The translations under genes and the position numbers were made by a program. From positions 869,519 to 933,518 of the forward strand of contig NW_006921533.1 in assembly GCF_000340215.1 (NCBI RefSeq): 64,000 bases of DNA, written 5' to 3'. Below are positions 13,219 through 24,202 of this stretch, piece after piece (the first letter of the stretch is position 1; the number at the start of each line of letters is the position of its first letter). This DNA is from Pseudocercospora fijiensis CIRAD86. Taxonomy: Eukaryota > Ascomycota > Dothideomycetes > Mycosphaerellales > Mycosphaerellaceae. Below the pieces are notes generated by a model that was not told the origin of the DNA, made no database searches, and saw only the letters and a program-made list of their open reading frames with translations.

Positions 13219-15237
13219 ATGGCCACCTCAAACGGACATTCTGATGCCACGTTCAAGCCTCTCGTCTGCGTAGTCGACTTCAATCACCATCGAGGTCCGG
13301 AGATAGAACACTGGATAGGCGCAGAAGGCAGTGATCCGACAATCGAGAATGACTGGCAGCTGATCCCCTATATGGCTCTGCCAGACGGGGCACACCAGAG
13401 CGACGAAGAGTTCAGTTATTTCAGTTTGGTCTATAAGGCTTCGGAGAGGCAGGACGTTGAACCCATGAGCGTCTTCGGTATCTCCTGTGTCCATCAAATT
13501 CCAGCCTCGGAGCTGCTATTTAAGGGTGAAGAGGTGACCAGAAGTGCGGTACAAAAAGCTGTCGTGGCTATCACGGATCGGCCACAGAACTTCTCTGCGG
13601 TACGAGAGAAGCTGAGTGTGGTTACAAGAGCATGGTTCGCACAAAGGGATTTCAGAGACCTTGAGGTTCTACAGGTGGGTGAGTTGCGGTCGTTAGATCG
13701 GCTTGGTGAGGGACCGGAACCTGACAGGAAAACAGAAATTCCAGGAGAGTCTGGCTAAAGAGGATACCAATCCCCGTGAGGATGAACGCGATCAGTTCTT
13801 TGGGTTGAGCTTGCGCGAGCTCATACACAAGTTCAAGTGGCAGACTCTCGTGTTGCTGAAGTGCCTACTTCTACAGCAGAAGGTATAAAGCCAGGCTTGA
13901 CTACCGAGAACTCGACTAACAACCCAGTGTAGATCCTATTCTTTGGCTCGCACTGCGAAAGAGTATGTCAACTGCAATTCTCGCTAATCTCGCTCATACC
14001 AGGTTTGGTGCGTAGCTTGCGTGATTGTGCAGATCCATCGATGAATCGTTACGCGGAGAATTTACGAAAGCAGGACGGTGTCCGCACAAGCGATCGAACA
14101 TCCTTGCTCGCGTACGTTGGCCTGCCACTGCAGATCTTTGGTACAGGATCTATGTTTGGACCATATACACCACTTCAGCAGTTGGACATTGTCACGGATC
14201 TGGACACAAAGAGTTACATTGTAGGCAGCACGAACAGCCTGCTTCTGCAGCAAAAGGACAAGTACTGTGACGTACTCGTGAATCTTGACGAGGATTCTGT
14301 CACCATCTTGAACCCTGGACTAAGGCCGTCATTGGCATTGACAGTGGCTGATAGACGGTGGATCGACTTTTTGACCCAAGCGGTAAACGATACATGGGAT
14401 GAAAGCGATCCCTCACGACCCAACACTCATGGCTATGCTGGCAGTGAAGAGATGATCCGCCTCAATTTCGAAGAATATATCATCGCCTTGTTGTCAGCTG
14501 CCAAATATCACAAGTACATTGCTAAGCATGGTGGCGGAGACCCCAAGACGCTACTCGCAGACATTGATGGTGACCCAGTCACTGAATTCTCAGATCGTTA
14601 TGTCGAGGCATGGCAACAATCTGAAAATTACAAGCTCTGGGATCGCACTACCGATGATCACCTCTTCGATATCTGCGAACCTAAACATCCGATGGCTGGT
14701 GGCCTCACGATCGAAGATGTCCAAAGAAGGCTCGCGACGCAAATTGCTGATCTTCACCTCGACGAGCGATTTCGAGATACCAAGGAAGTGGTAGGTAAGC
14801 GACTGGCAGATGGTCGTGTGCAGGTGACCACGGCTTTCAACAAAGTATGGGCCGACATTGAATTCATGCGAGAAGCTCAGCGTAAAAGGTCAGAGGAGGC
14901 TCGTGCCGCCGCCGCAGCGAATCCGCCTGCTCCCGGTGCAGATGTGCAAGGTCGATTCGCGAAGCCAGACATGAGTCAAGCGCGCGCCAATGTTGCTGCA
15001 GCGAGCCAGAGAGCTGGCGCATATCTGAGTTCATGGGGTTCTTGGGCTGCCGAGAAACGAAGGAGCGGCTGGGGATCTAATACGAGGAACGTATCGAATC
15101 CCGACGAACACACGAAGGCTGCAGACACGTCCGGGGAGAATCGACGACCAGTGACGAATGTGAGTGAGCTGCCGAGCGAGAAGAAATCGAATGGCATGTC
15201 GGAAAAGAATGCTCCGGGAGAAAACGAGAAGCTATGA
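13219..15237 (+). CDS. AVL9: Avl9-type DENN-domain protein, late secretory pathway
   Basis: There are three exons: 13219-13674, 13736-13882 and 13933-15237. The introns are 61 and 50 nt; the spliced frame encodes 635 aa. The N-terminus has the family hallmark, a beta-strand plus VVDFNHHRGPEIE, which opens the uDENN/longin-like part. The middle carries the SLRELIHKFKW segment, the LFFGSHCE strand, the FSLISLIPGL helix and LPLQIFGTGSMFGPYTPLQQLD, all typical of the Avl9 DENN module. The C-terminal ~150 residues are low-complexity, Ala- and Ser/Asn-rich. Avl9 acts at the late Golgi in exocytic transport in yeast, and DENN proteins are Rab GEFs or relatives. The GTATGT at 13963 looks like a donor but lies within conserved coding sequence, so I read through it. 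Confidence 0.92.
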
Positions 15238-15597
15238 TTGCATGAGGGATACAGCACAGCATCGAGAATGGAATACAGCCGGACTTCCTGGCCCGAGGCG
15301 ATGTTCGAATGAGTTTAAGAATGCGTTGCATCGCGTCGAGCAAGAAGGGATGTCAGGAATGTGGTGAATGTGCCTAGAAGCCATGGCACTTCAATCACGT
15401 GGCATTCGACCTCTGGTTTGAGAGCTTTCCTAACTTCAGTGGAGAATGCCAGAAGGTCGGGACTGTGGCGAAATTCCATCGCTGCATAGCAGGGACCCGA
15501 CTCTGTATATAAATTTGGTTCACCTCCAGCATAGTACGGCAAGGAAGCAGCATCAGCAGCAGCACATTCACAGAGTCGCCTCCCATAAAACGAGAAC
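15238..15597. other. Intergenic spacer upstream of the PAN-domain secreted protein
   Basis: This 360-bp spacer contains the AVL9 3' UTR and the promoter of the next gene. The only recognisable item is the TATA-type site listed separately. Confidence 0.5.
15506..15514 (+). promoter_or_regulatory. Candidate TATA box (TATATAAAT)
   Basis: A canonical TATATAAAT lies 84 nt before the ATG of the secreted PAN-domain gene. It stands out in otherwise balanced sequence and is followed by a purine/CAGCAGCAGC stretch. A strong TATA box would fit a regulated gene for a secreted protein. Function is inferred from position only. Confidence 0.5.
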
Positions 15598-16830
15598 ATG
15601 GGGGTCTCTGTCTACTTTTTGCTTTCACTGGCAGCTACTGCCTCTTTGGCTGATGCTCGAGACATCGGATTATTGCGCGTCCTGGGCATCCGGCAAGCAG
15701 AAACGACGATTGGCAGCATTGCTACCAATTCAATCTCTACCGCTGCATCCACGGAACTCTTGAACTCCACGACATCTGTTACTGCGAGCGCCAGCACTGC
15801 TGCTGCGGCAACTTCCACGACATCGACGCTAGGAGGTATCACCACATCTGTTGCTACGAGCACCAGCACTGCTACTACGAGCACCAACACTGAAACTGAG
15901 ACACCTTTGACATGTCCTGCAAGCAATGGCACATCATACACCGCTCCCTCAGGTCAAGATTTCATCATCGAGTGTGGGATTGACCACAGTGGAGGTGACA
16001 TTGGTAAAGATGAAGGTGGATTCAAGTACGTGCGAAGCCTCAGAGAGTGTATAGATGCATGTGATTCTTATAATGGAACACAACCTTGCGTCGATGTTTC
16101 TCTGAGTGGCTCTGCATGCTACTTAAAGTCTGTCCTGGGGAAAGCCGTACCCTTTGATGGCCTGTTGGGGGCCAAACTGGCCAACGCAACGACTCCAGCA
16201 CCACCGATCAGCTGTCCCGACTCAAATGGCACCAACTATACAACAGCTACCAATCAAACATTCGCGATTGAGTGCGGAAAAGACTTTGCAGGTGGAGATT
16301 TGGCGGCCCAGGATGTTAGGTCCAACGAGAACAATGAAAATGGAGAGCTATGGCTCCAGAAATGCATCGAGGCTTGTGCCAGCACTCAAGGCTGCGTGGG
16401 CGCATCTCTCTCAGGCTCCGCTTGCTACATGAAGAGTCAACTCGGAGAAGCGAAGGACAACAAATATGTTACCGGGATCCGTCGGCTTTCCACACAACCG
16501 GATGGTGTAGATCAACCAGCTTGCGACATGGACTTCCCAGAGTGTTCGGCTTGCGACGGTGTCATCCTTGAAACGAAAGATTTCAATCCGGTACAGAAGT
16601 ATAAGATCGAGTGCGGTGTCGATCATCCCGGCGGCGACTTACCGGGCAGGCGCGGTGCTCGTGGCGGCTACACTGGCAAGGACCGTTTCAGAAACTGCAT
16701 TGAGGATTGTGCGGAGAAGGAGGATTGTGTTGGGGTCAGCTTTATGGGCGATACGTGCTATTTCAAATCCAGTTTGGGAGATGGTCGGAAGAGTGAAGTT
16801 GTTTGGGGCGCTGTCGAGGTGGTGGGATAG
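15598..16830 (+). CDS. Secreted protein with three PAN/Apple-like repeats
   Basis: This is a single-exon gene of 410 aa. A signal peptide (about residues 1-20, MGVSVYFLLSLAATASLADA) is followed by a Ser/Thr/Ala-rich linker (about 35-100) suited to O-glycosylation. Three related Cys-rich modules follow at about 102-197, 201-300 and 315-408. Each has the pattern C...IECG(I/K/V)D...GGD...(R/L)xCIxxC...C(V)(D/G)xSxSGxxCYxKSxLG, which fits a fungal PAN/Apple fold (Pfam PAN family), with several N-glycosylation sequons. No C-terminal GPI signal is seen, so it is probably secreted or wall-associated. PAN modules bind carbohydrate or protein, so adhesin, lectin and effector are all possible; I cannot choose between them. 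The three copies have diverged, indicating old internal duplication. Confidence 0.85.
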   Translation: MGVSVYFLLSLAATASLADARDIGLLRVLGIRQAETTIGSIATNSISTAASTELLNSTTSVTASASTAAAATSTTSTLGGITTSVATSTSTATTSTNTETETPLTCPASNGTSYTAPSGQDFIIECGIDHSGGDIGKDEGGFKYVRSLRECIDACDSYNGTQPCVDVSLSGSACYLKSVLGKAVPFDGLLGAKLANATTPAPPISCPDSNGTNYTTATNQTFAIECGKDFAGGDLAAQDVRSNENNENGELWLQKCIEACASTQGCVGASLSGSACYMKSQLGEAKDNKYVTGIRRLSTQPDGVDQPACDMDFPECSACDGVILETKDFNPVQKYKIECGVDHPGGDLPGRRGARGGYTGKDRFRNCIEDCAEKEDCVGVSFMGDTCYFKSSLGDGRKSEVVWGAVEVVG

Positions 16831-17236
16831 GGATGGGATAGGCGTTCACGAATGGAGGTCTCGCGGAGTGCTGAAGCAATGTTTGATCGGTCGCTTTAGG
16901 TATTGCAGTATTGATATGTATCAGCAGTCAATGCTCTCCACGTGATTGTGGACTCACGCCTTGTGTTGTTTGTTCCGGGAAGGGAAGGTGACGATGCTCC
17001 TGTCAAGAATGATGAGGGCCGAGTGTACAAGAATCGATCATTGAGAGTTATCCCTTCGCAATGACCGCCTGACTGTTGAGTTCAGTCTACTTTCTCCGTG
17101 TCGTCTGAGTCCATCTTCTGCAGGGCTCTCGGATCTCTCGAAACTAAGTTGGCATCATTGAGCGACACGCCTTCGTCACTGAACGCCGATGGACGGATAC
17201 GAGCAGGCCAAAACCGACTTCTCCCGATTCCAGGAC
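16831..17236. other. Intergenic, end of gene block 1
   Basis: This is a 406-bp tail of normal composition between the PAN gene and the MITE. No gene is seen. It marks the last stretch with ordinary CA/TG frequency before the RIP block. Confidence 0.5.
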
Positions 17237-17238
17237 TA

Positions 17239-17528
17239 GTGATTTAGGTCCCCACTCACGCACTGTGGTCACATGCTTATGAACACTATGAACACGTTAT
17301 TATAGGCTAGCCTGCTAGTGAACACAACCGTCACTTACATTAAGTGGACCCCTCTAACCGGAAGGGGTATATTAGGGTATCCCCTACTAATTACTAAGTC
17401 TCATTGCCTATATAAGGAACGACACTAAGCCTAATACGCAAATCGCCTCGCTATAAACACGGTATGAACACTGTGACGATAACGTGTTCATACGACCCAA
17501 TCCTTAATATACGGTGAACCTAAATCAC
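17239..17528. mobile_element. 290-bp MITE with TA target duplication (Tc1/mariner type)
   Basis: The ends are perfect 11-bp inverted repeats (GTGATTTAGGT at 17239-17249; ACCTAAATCAC at 17518-17528) flanked by TA on both sides (17237-17238 and 17529-17530). A second, internal 14-bp inverted pair (TATGAACACGTTAT at 17287-17300; its complement at 17479-17492) supports a foldback element. There is no coding capacity. TA duplication and short TIRs are typical of non-autonomous Tc1/mariner/pogo elements. It keeps CA/TG dinucleotides while the sequence just to its right is RIP-mutated, which fits its small size or late arrival. Confidence 0.75.
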
Positions 17529-17979
17529 TATCTAGGACTCTCCTTCCGTAATACCCGACATTATACGCTACGCTAGAGGCCTCGTAGCTCCTAGGGCTTA
17601 ACATCACAAGCATTCTTCTAAGAGCCGCCTAAATTCGCTATAATGCTTGCACGGAGCCAAGCATCTATTAAGCCTTCTTAGGCACGACGTAGTTAAGGGG
17701 CCCTTACTAAACGCCTTATTCTGCTTTGTCGATACCGATTTCGGTACGTAGGAGGAGATAACTAGGCAGTTCGGGTGCAGAGAGCGGCGTCGGTACGGTA
17801 TTTTGCGGCTTACGGAGGAATCTCGATTAGTTGCATCTTAAGGGGGGACTTAGAAATCCTAACTACCGAAATCACCGACCTAACTACCGAATTGACTAAT
17901 CGGATAGAGCCGTAGTAGTCCGTACGGTAGACCGTACGTAGCCTCGGCTTAAGTTAGCCCTACTTGCCGAAAGTTAATC

Positions 17980-18218
17980 GGAATCGACTAGGAATCGACT
18001 AGGAATCGACTAGGAATCGACTAGGAATCGACTAGGAATCGACTAGGAATCGACTAGGAATCGACTAGGAATCGAATAGGAATCGAAGAGGAATCGAATA
18101 GGAATCGAATAGGAATCGAATAGAAATCGAATAGGAATCGAATAGGAATCGAATAGGAATTAAAGAGGAATCGAAGAGGAATTAAAGAGGAATCGAATAG
18201 GAATCGAATAGGAATAGG
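17980..18218. repeat. 11-bp tandem array, about 21 copies (GGAATCGACTA / GGAATCGAATA)
   Basis: Period-11 copies run continuously. The left copies read GGAATCGACTA almost perfectly; from about 18,070 they change to GGAATCGAATA/GGAATCGAAGA and decay into GGAATAGGAAT-like sequence by 18,260. The one-sided decay suggests the left part was homogenised most recently. The related reverse-complement array lies at 19082-19170. Confidence 0.9.
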
Positions 18219-18879
18219 AATAGAATAAGAAAGGAATAGGAAAGGAATAGGAAAGGAATAAAAGATAAAGTAGATTTCTATAGCTTTAGATAACTTTAAT
18301 AACTAAAAAACTTATAAATCTAAAACTAGATACGCCTAGTAAGTATAAAAGTAGAAGTGTATATAAGTTGAAGCCTAGCGCTATAATTTTATAAGCTATA
18401 ACTAAGTAAATAAATTACTTTAATAAGACTCTTAAAGAATTCTAGTATAATTTAATTAGAAATTATATAGAAACTAAATAGGTCTAGAAGGCAAATATAG
18501 TCCTAGCTTTACTTCTAACTAGATACTACTAGAGTAGTTCTAGGTAGAACTAAGTAGTAGATCTAATTCTAGGTATAATAATATCTAGTAGTGTTTTTAT
18601 ATAGGTATATATCTAGTATATAGGGCTATATTATTAGTAATCTATATTCGTTTGTTATAGGAGTATATTTTAGTACTGTCTATATCCTACTTATATTCTA
18701 ATTAAACTCGCTACTAGAATTAGTGCTATTATTAAAGTAGATTTTTCTTCTAATTAAACTAAGTCTTATTATTTTAATATAATAATATTTTCTATATAGG
18801 TAAGCTATTTAGTTATTTCATTTAGTACTTAGCTAAGTTTTTCTAAAATTCTATATAAATCCTTTCTAAATTCTTTCTA

Positions 18880-19170
18880 TTCTGTTTTCTTTATATTCTA
18901 TTCGTATTAGCTACTATAATTATTTTTTATTATCTAAATAGTTAATAGTCTCTAAGTCTAGTTAGAGAAAGTCTTAGTAATTAACTAATATAATTTTTAA
19001 ATATAGCTAATCTACTAGCTAATTAGTTATTTCAGTATTTAGCTAAACTATTTCTAAAATTCTATCCGAATCCTATCTAAATCCTATCCGATTCCTATCC
19101 GATTCCTATCCGATTCCTATCCGATTCCTATCCGATTCCTATCCGATTCCTATCCGATTCCTATCTAATT
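18880..19170. repeat. AT-rich repeat, left copy of a pair flanking element A
   Basis: The order of sub-motifs here (TATTAGCTACTATAATTATT, TAGTCTCTAAGTCTA, AGTAATTA-CTAATATAATTTT, ATATAGCTAAT, then the TCCTATCCGAT array) is repeated in the same orientation at 33212-33490. The two copies flank element A outside its LTRs. It is therefore a separate repeat family, not part of the LTR. Confidence 0.7.
19082..19170. repeat. 11-bp tandem array TCCTATCCGAT, about 8 copies
   Basis: These are near-perfect period-11 copies, related by reverse complement to the array at 17980-18218 (AATCGGATAGG versus AATCGACTAGG). It has decayed copies on either side. The same unit recurs at 33429-33490. Confidence 0.9.
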
Positions 19171-19405
19171 CCTTTCTAAAATCTTTCTAAGTCCTTTCTA
19201 TATTCTATTTTAATCCTAGTTAAATTCTTTTCGAGTCCTATTAAATTAAATCCTATTCGAATCTAATTCGAATCCTATTTATTTAGATTTTATTTAGATT
19301 TAATTTAGATTTAATTAAGTTCTATTTGAATTTTATTTAATTTCTATCTAAATCTACTACTAAAGCTCTTAAACTCCTTTATATTTTTAAAATTATATTC
19401 TATTT

Positions 19406-19581
19406 TGTTACGATCTTAGCGACTTGTATATACAATTCGAGGTTACGTAACTAAAGGTTATGTAACTTAATGCCTAAGGCATCCGCCGAGTAAATAAAAG
19501 CCTCTCCCGCGAGAGAGCCTCTCTCTCTTTCTTCTTTAACTCGTTATTAATTTAGATAGCTATTTAATTAATATCTTAATA
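19406..19581 (+). repeat. 5' LTR of element A (176 bp)
   Basis: It begins TGTTACGATCTTAGC and ends ATATCTTAATA. It matches the 3' copy base for base except mainly CA/TG to TA transitions; this copy keeps TGTTA where the 3' copy has TATTA. It contains a CTCTCCCGCGAGAGAG foldback. A 9-bp-stem hairpin (TACCTACGA...TCGTAGGTA) follows at 19601-19623, about 20 bases downstream. Confidence 0.92.
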
Positions 19582-21267
19582 GAATAACGAGTTCCTTTAT
19601 TACCTACGATAACGTCGTAGGTACTATCGCGTACGCCTATACGAGGAATTATACCGCTAGCGATCGCTATCGCCCTTCTACGCTCCCTATTATACGATAG
19701 TGCTAATAGACCTATATACTAATCTATATTAGGTATAGTAAGCTACCCGACTGTAGTAATACCGCCGATTCGCTATAGATCCTTTAAGACCGCCTACCGA
19801 TCGCGGTAGCGGCTCGGAATATACGAATACGCCTAACTATATAGGAATAGCTAGGGCCCTATTAAACGGTGCACTAGAACTACTATAACTACCGCAAGGT
19901 CTACGACCTAGTCTCGCCGATATCGATAGCATACTATAATAGCCGCTACCTAGTAGCCTCTAAGACTTCTATTAGTTCTTTAATAGGGTAAACGAGTAGG
20001 AGGCCGCTAAATACATCTTCTAGTATATAACTAAGCTATATTAGTTAGTAGCTACACTTCGTTAGTAATACTAGTAAGAGGTAGAGATACTAGAATAGGT
20101 ATAATAAGCTTATTATAAGACTAATACTTATCTTAATAGCGAGCTAGTATAGGCTCGAACTAAAGTAGAATACTAGCGTCGAACCGCCGATTTAGTACGT
20201 AACTCCTTAGTTATTACGTAATAGTAGCGTAATAACCTAGCTTAGTAGGTCGCTCGCCTATAATAATAATAGTCTTCCGTAGAAGATATCGCCCGACGAG
20301 CTAGTAAACAAGCCGCTTACGCTCGTCGCGACGCCGAAGCGTCTTTATTATATAATCTAATCGGTCGAGGACTTATATTAGATAATAGCCGACCTCTATT
20401 CCGTCGACCTCTCGACCCCTTTATCTTTCGCGACTAACCTAAGCCTCTCCGACGTTCTCGATTTAACCGTAGTATCGACGATAATAATAACTATACTAGA
20501 TATAGTAAGAGCGAGAAGTATCTAGACCCCGAGAAATACGATAGAGACCGTAAAAAGCTAAAACCCTTCCTTACTAAGCTTACGATTAAGTTAATAATTA
20601 ATAATAATCGCTTTCTAACGCTATAGGACCGACTAATATATACGTATAGTCGTACTACCGGCAAGGCCCGTTCTATAGTCTAACTATACGTCCGTTATAA
20701 CGAATACGGCGTAATTATAGACTTTAACGACCTTAACGACTTCCGTAACCTACTAGTTAACGCCTTCGGTAACCCTAACGAGGTCGCTACTACTAGCTAT
20801 AAGATAGATAACTTAAAGTAGAAGAATAAGGAATTTACTTACTATCTCGTAGAGTTTAATCGACTTAACGCCTTACTTAGTTATAAAGGCCGAGCTTAAG
20901 TTAACGCCCTTAAGCGTAGCTTATCTTCTAAATTAAAGGTAGCGCTTAGTAATATATATAATAAGCCTACTAACTTTTCGTTACTCTATCGCCGACTAAC
21001 TATTATCGATAACCGGCTCCGTTAGTACCGTATAGAAAGCAATTGTAATAATACTAAGCTAGGATCTAGTAGTACCGCTAACTAAGGCCCTAATACTAGC
21101 CGTAGCTATAGTAATAACGCTAGCGGCTCTAGTAACGGATACCCTCTATAAGGATATACTATTCTACGTAATAACTAAGAATAGTTTACCTCGGCGAATA
21201 GTAATAGCACTACTACTACTACGACTACGACTATCTATAACCTAGACGCTATAGACCTCTCCGCTAC

Positions 21268-21304
21268 TTAGGGTTAGGGTTAGGATTAGGGTTAGGGTTA
21301 GGGT
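21268..21304 (+). repeat. Telomere-like TTAGGG run 1, inside gag
   Basis: Six hexamers of TTAGGG type (one is TTAGGA) lie just before the decayed zinc knuckle. In the gag frame they read as alternating TAG and GGT codons. That is what RIP would make from a CAG-GGT (Gln-Gly) coding repeat, so this need not be true telomere DNA. Confidence 0.9.
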
Positions 21305-24057
21305 AATCGTCGCTATATAACGCTCGAAGAAAGAGATCGTCGCTACCGCGAAGGACTATATCGCTTCTACGGTAGCAATTACGTCTACTCCGATACTACC
21401 TATTTAGAGCTTATCCGCCGCGCTTAAGGCCGTAGCAATCGCCTAAATACTAATATCTCTACCTTTAGTACCGCCGCCGCCGCTCTAGCCGATCTACCTC
21501 CTACCGATAATAAAAACGCTTATAGTAGCGATAAGGAGAGAAAAGTATAGCTCTTAGATAAAGTCGCGTTTAAGAGCCTATACCGATAGAGTTACCTATA
21601 CCGTTATTATCGAAGAACCTAAGCTACTATTATAGAAGGAAATATCGATAGTAGAAAGATTTATAGATTAGTTTATTAGTATTATTAGGAAGTATTATAT
21701 CCGAGGGCGATAATTAACATCTCGTTTTATATTATACTTTAACGGCTTATAATAAACCTTAGTCTAGTATATTAGACGTAGGGTAGAATGCCGAATATTA
21801 ATTATTAGTAATAGTCGATTACGGTTATACCGGTTTATCTTTTATTAACTTATATTACGCGTACTAATACTAGCTTCCTATCTATAGCCTAAAGGAGCTA
21901 CGTAGATTAACTGCTTTCGACGGCAGTTTTATAGTAGACGTTACTTAGTATACTAGAGCGACTATTAATATTAATAGCTATATCGAATATAGGGCCTTCT
22001 ATCTTACTATATTAGGATATTATTCTATTATCCTCGGCCGTCCGTAGCTTAACAAATATAACCCTCGTATCGACTAGAAGCTTAACTAAGTATAGTTTAA
22101 CTCCGATTACTATAAGGAATATTATAACGACTCGTATACTATCGTTTACGCCTATAGCTTATCTAACTACGAAAATAACGATACGCTAGCTTACGCCGAA
22201 CCCGTAGCAACGTAGTACTATTAATAATAACTAGCTTATAACCTATCGGACGATACTAATATAGTAAAGCTTATCGACTCGATACGAAAGTACTACGTAT
22301 AGCGCGATTGTTCTACGCGCCGATCGGTATTAACTTAGTTCTTATCTCCGCCCTTACCTCTACTAACCCCGCTACCTCGACTAGTACGGAAACGCTTATT
22401 ACTACCGCTTATCTATATTACCGGTATAACTATAGCTCTAGTAAGTATATAGGTCTTTAACTAGCAAATAAGGAAGAAGGAGTTATTCGTATTCGCCGCG
22501 TCGTTACGAAATATAGAAAAAGAGATAGCTAAGAAGAAGTATATTAACCCGGCCGATAAAGTCCCTTAGTACTATTATAGTAGGCTAATATTGTTCTTAT
22601 AGAAGGATACGAAGAAGTTACTACTATACCGACTTAGATAGAACTACTATATCGATATTATTAAAGGTAAGGAAACGACGTATAGCCCGCTCTACGGTAT
22701 ATCGTACGAGGAATTAGAGGTCCTATATAACTATTTAAAGGACAACCTCGATAAGAGCTTTATTTAAGCATTAACCTTATAGTACTCTTCGCTAGTACTA
22801 TTTATTAAGAAACCCGGTAGAGGCTTACGGTTTTACGTAGACTATCGTAAGCTAAACGAGATTATAGTAAAGAATAGATACCCTATTCCTCTTATTTAAG
22901 AGACACTCGATCGATTAAGTAAAGTAGTTATATATACTAAACTCGATATTATCTCGGCCTTTAATTAACTTCGTATCGAACTAGGCTACGAGTAGAAAAT
23001 AGCCTTCCGTACCTATTATAGTCTCTTCGAATATAAGGTTATACTATTCGGGCTCTATAACGCGCTATTAACCTTTTAGTAATATATTAATAACGCTCTC
23101 TAACCCTTCCTCGACGTATTCTATACTATATATCTAGATAATATACTTATCTACTCTAATTTAATCGAAGAATATCGCTATTACGTTCGCTAAGTAATAG
23201 ACGTACTTTTTAAAGCTAGCCTACGAGCCGATATATTAAAGTTAGAGTTTAAAGTAACAATAGTTAAGTACCTAGGCCTCGTTATTAGTACCGATAGTAT
23301 CTATATAGACGATAAGAAGATCGAAGCTATATACGACTAGCCTATTCCTACTAATATTAAAGATATATAGTCCTTCCTCGGCTTCGTAAACTTCTATCGA
23401 CGCTTTATCCGCGACTTTATATATATCGTTAAGCCTATAGTCCTACTAATATATAAAGATACGCCCTTCGTATAGACGATAGCCTACTAAGACTCCTTCG
23501 AACGACTTAAAGCTATATTCGTCTCTACGCCGGTATTAGCTTATTATAACCTAGACCTATTTATAATAATCGAGACCGATGCTTCTAATTATATTACTAC
23601 TAGTATTATATCTTAACTATATACTAATAGCGTATAGAAACCCGTTACTTACTTCTCGAAAAAGATAATACCTACTAAATATAACTACGAGATCTACGAT
23701 AAAGAGCTTCTCGCTATTATTAAAGCCTTTAAATTATAAAGACCCGAATTAGAAGGTTACCGCTCTAACGAGGAGCCTATTCGAGTTATTACCGATTACC
23801 GTAATCTATAGTTCTATATATCTACTAAACAACTTAATCGCCGCTAAGCTTACTAAAGTAAATTCCTTAGTAGGTTTAATTTCGAGATTATATACCGTCT
23901 TAGTAGATAAGAAGCTAAGCTAGACTCGCTTATACGCCGCTCTACTAACCTACTTTTATTAGCTAAGGATTTATATATTAAATACAACTATTAGCTCGTA
24001 TTAAAGCTATATAACCTAGCTATAAGCCTCCGATCCGCCGTATATAAAATCTTCTCC

Positions 24058-24107
24058 TTAGGGTTAGGGTTAGGGTTAGGGTTAGGGTTAGGGTTACGTA
24101 ACCCTAA
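24058..24107. repeat. Telomere-like TTAGGG run 2 with head-to-head palindrome
   Basis: Six TTAGGG units run rightward into TTACGTAACCCTAAGG. Positions 24088-24107 form a perfect 20-bp palindrome, TTAGGGTTACGTAACCCTAA. The run lies in the linker between the RNase H and integrase regions of element A. Confidence 0.92.
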
Positions 24108-24171
24108 GGTGAATAATTGCAATTCTCGAAGAAATAGACAATTTTATAACTTTTACGTTTTTTACGACGAT

Positions 24172-24202
24172 AACCCTTAGGGTTAGGGTTAGGGTAAGGG
24201 TT
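24172..24202. repeat. Telomere-like run 3
   Basis: AACCC is followed by three TTAGGG-type units and a TAAGGG. It lies about 65 bases to the right of run 2. The short stretch between the runs keeps CA/TG dinucleotides, unlike the flanking element. Confidence 0.88.

Larger units (their letters stand above)
17541..19405. other. RIP-mutated AT-rich spacer left of element A
   Basis: CA and TG dinucleotides are largely missing in this stretch while TA is abundant. It grades from degraded possible coding matter (17.54-17.97 kb) into pure A/T-rich sequence. No gene survives. It contains the 11-bp tandem arrays listed separately. Confidence 0.7.

Noticed and set aside
13963..14003. A fourth intron in AVL9 (GTATGT...CCAG)
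   Set aside because: The segment encodes conserved residues (VCQLQFSLISLIPG) and keeps frame, so it is exon.
17980..18218. CRISPR-like array
   Set aside because: An 11-bp period without spacers in a eukaryotic genome; it is a simple tandem repeat.
24058..24202. A real chromosome end or telomere fusion point
   Set aside because: Element A continues on both sides in the same order, so the chromosome does not end here; short telomere-like patches only.
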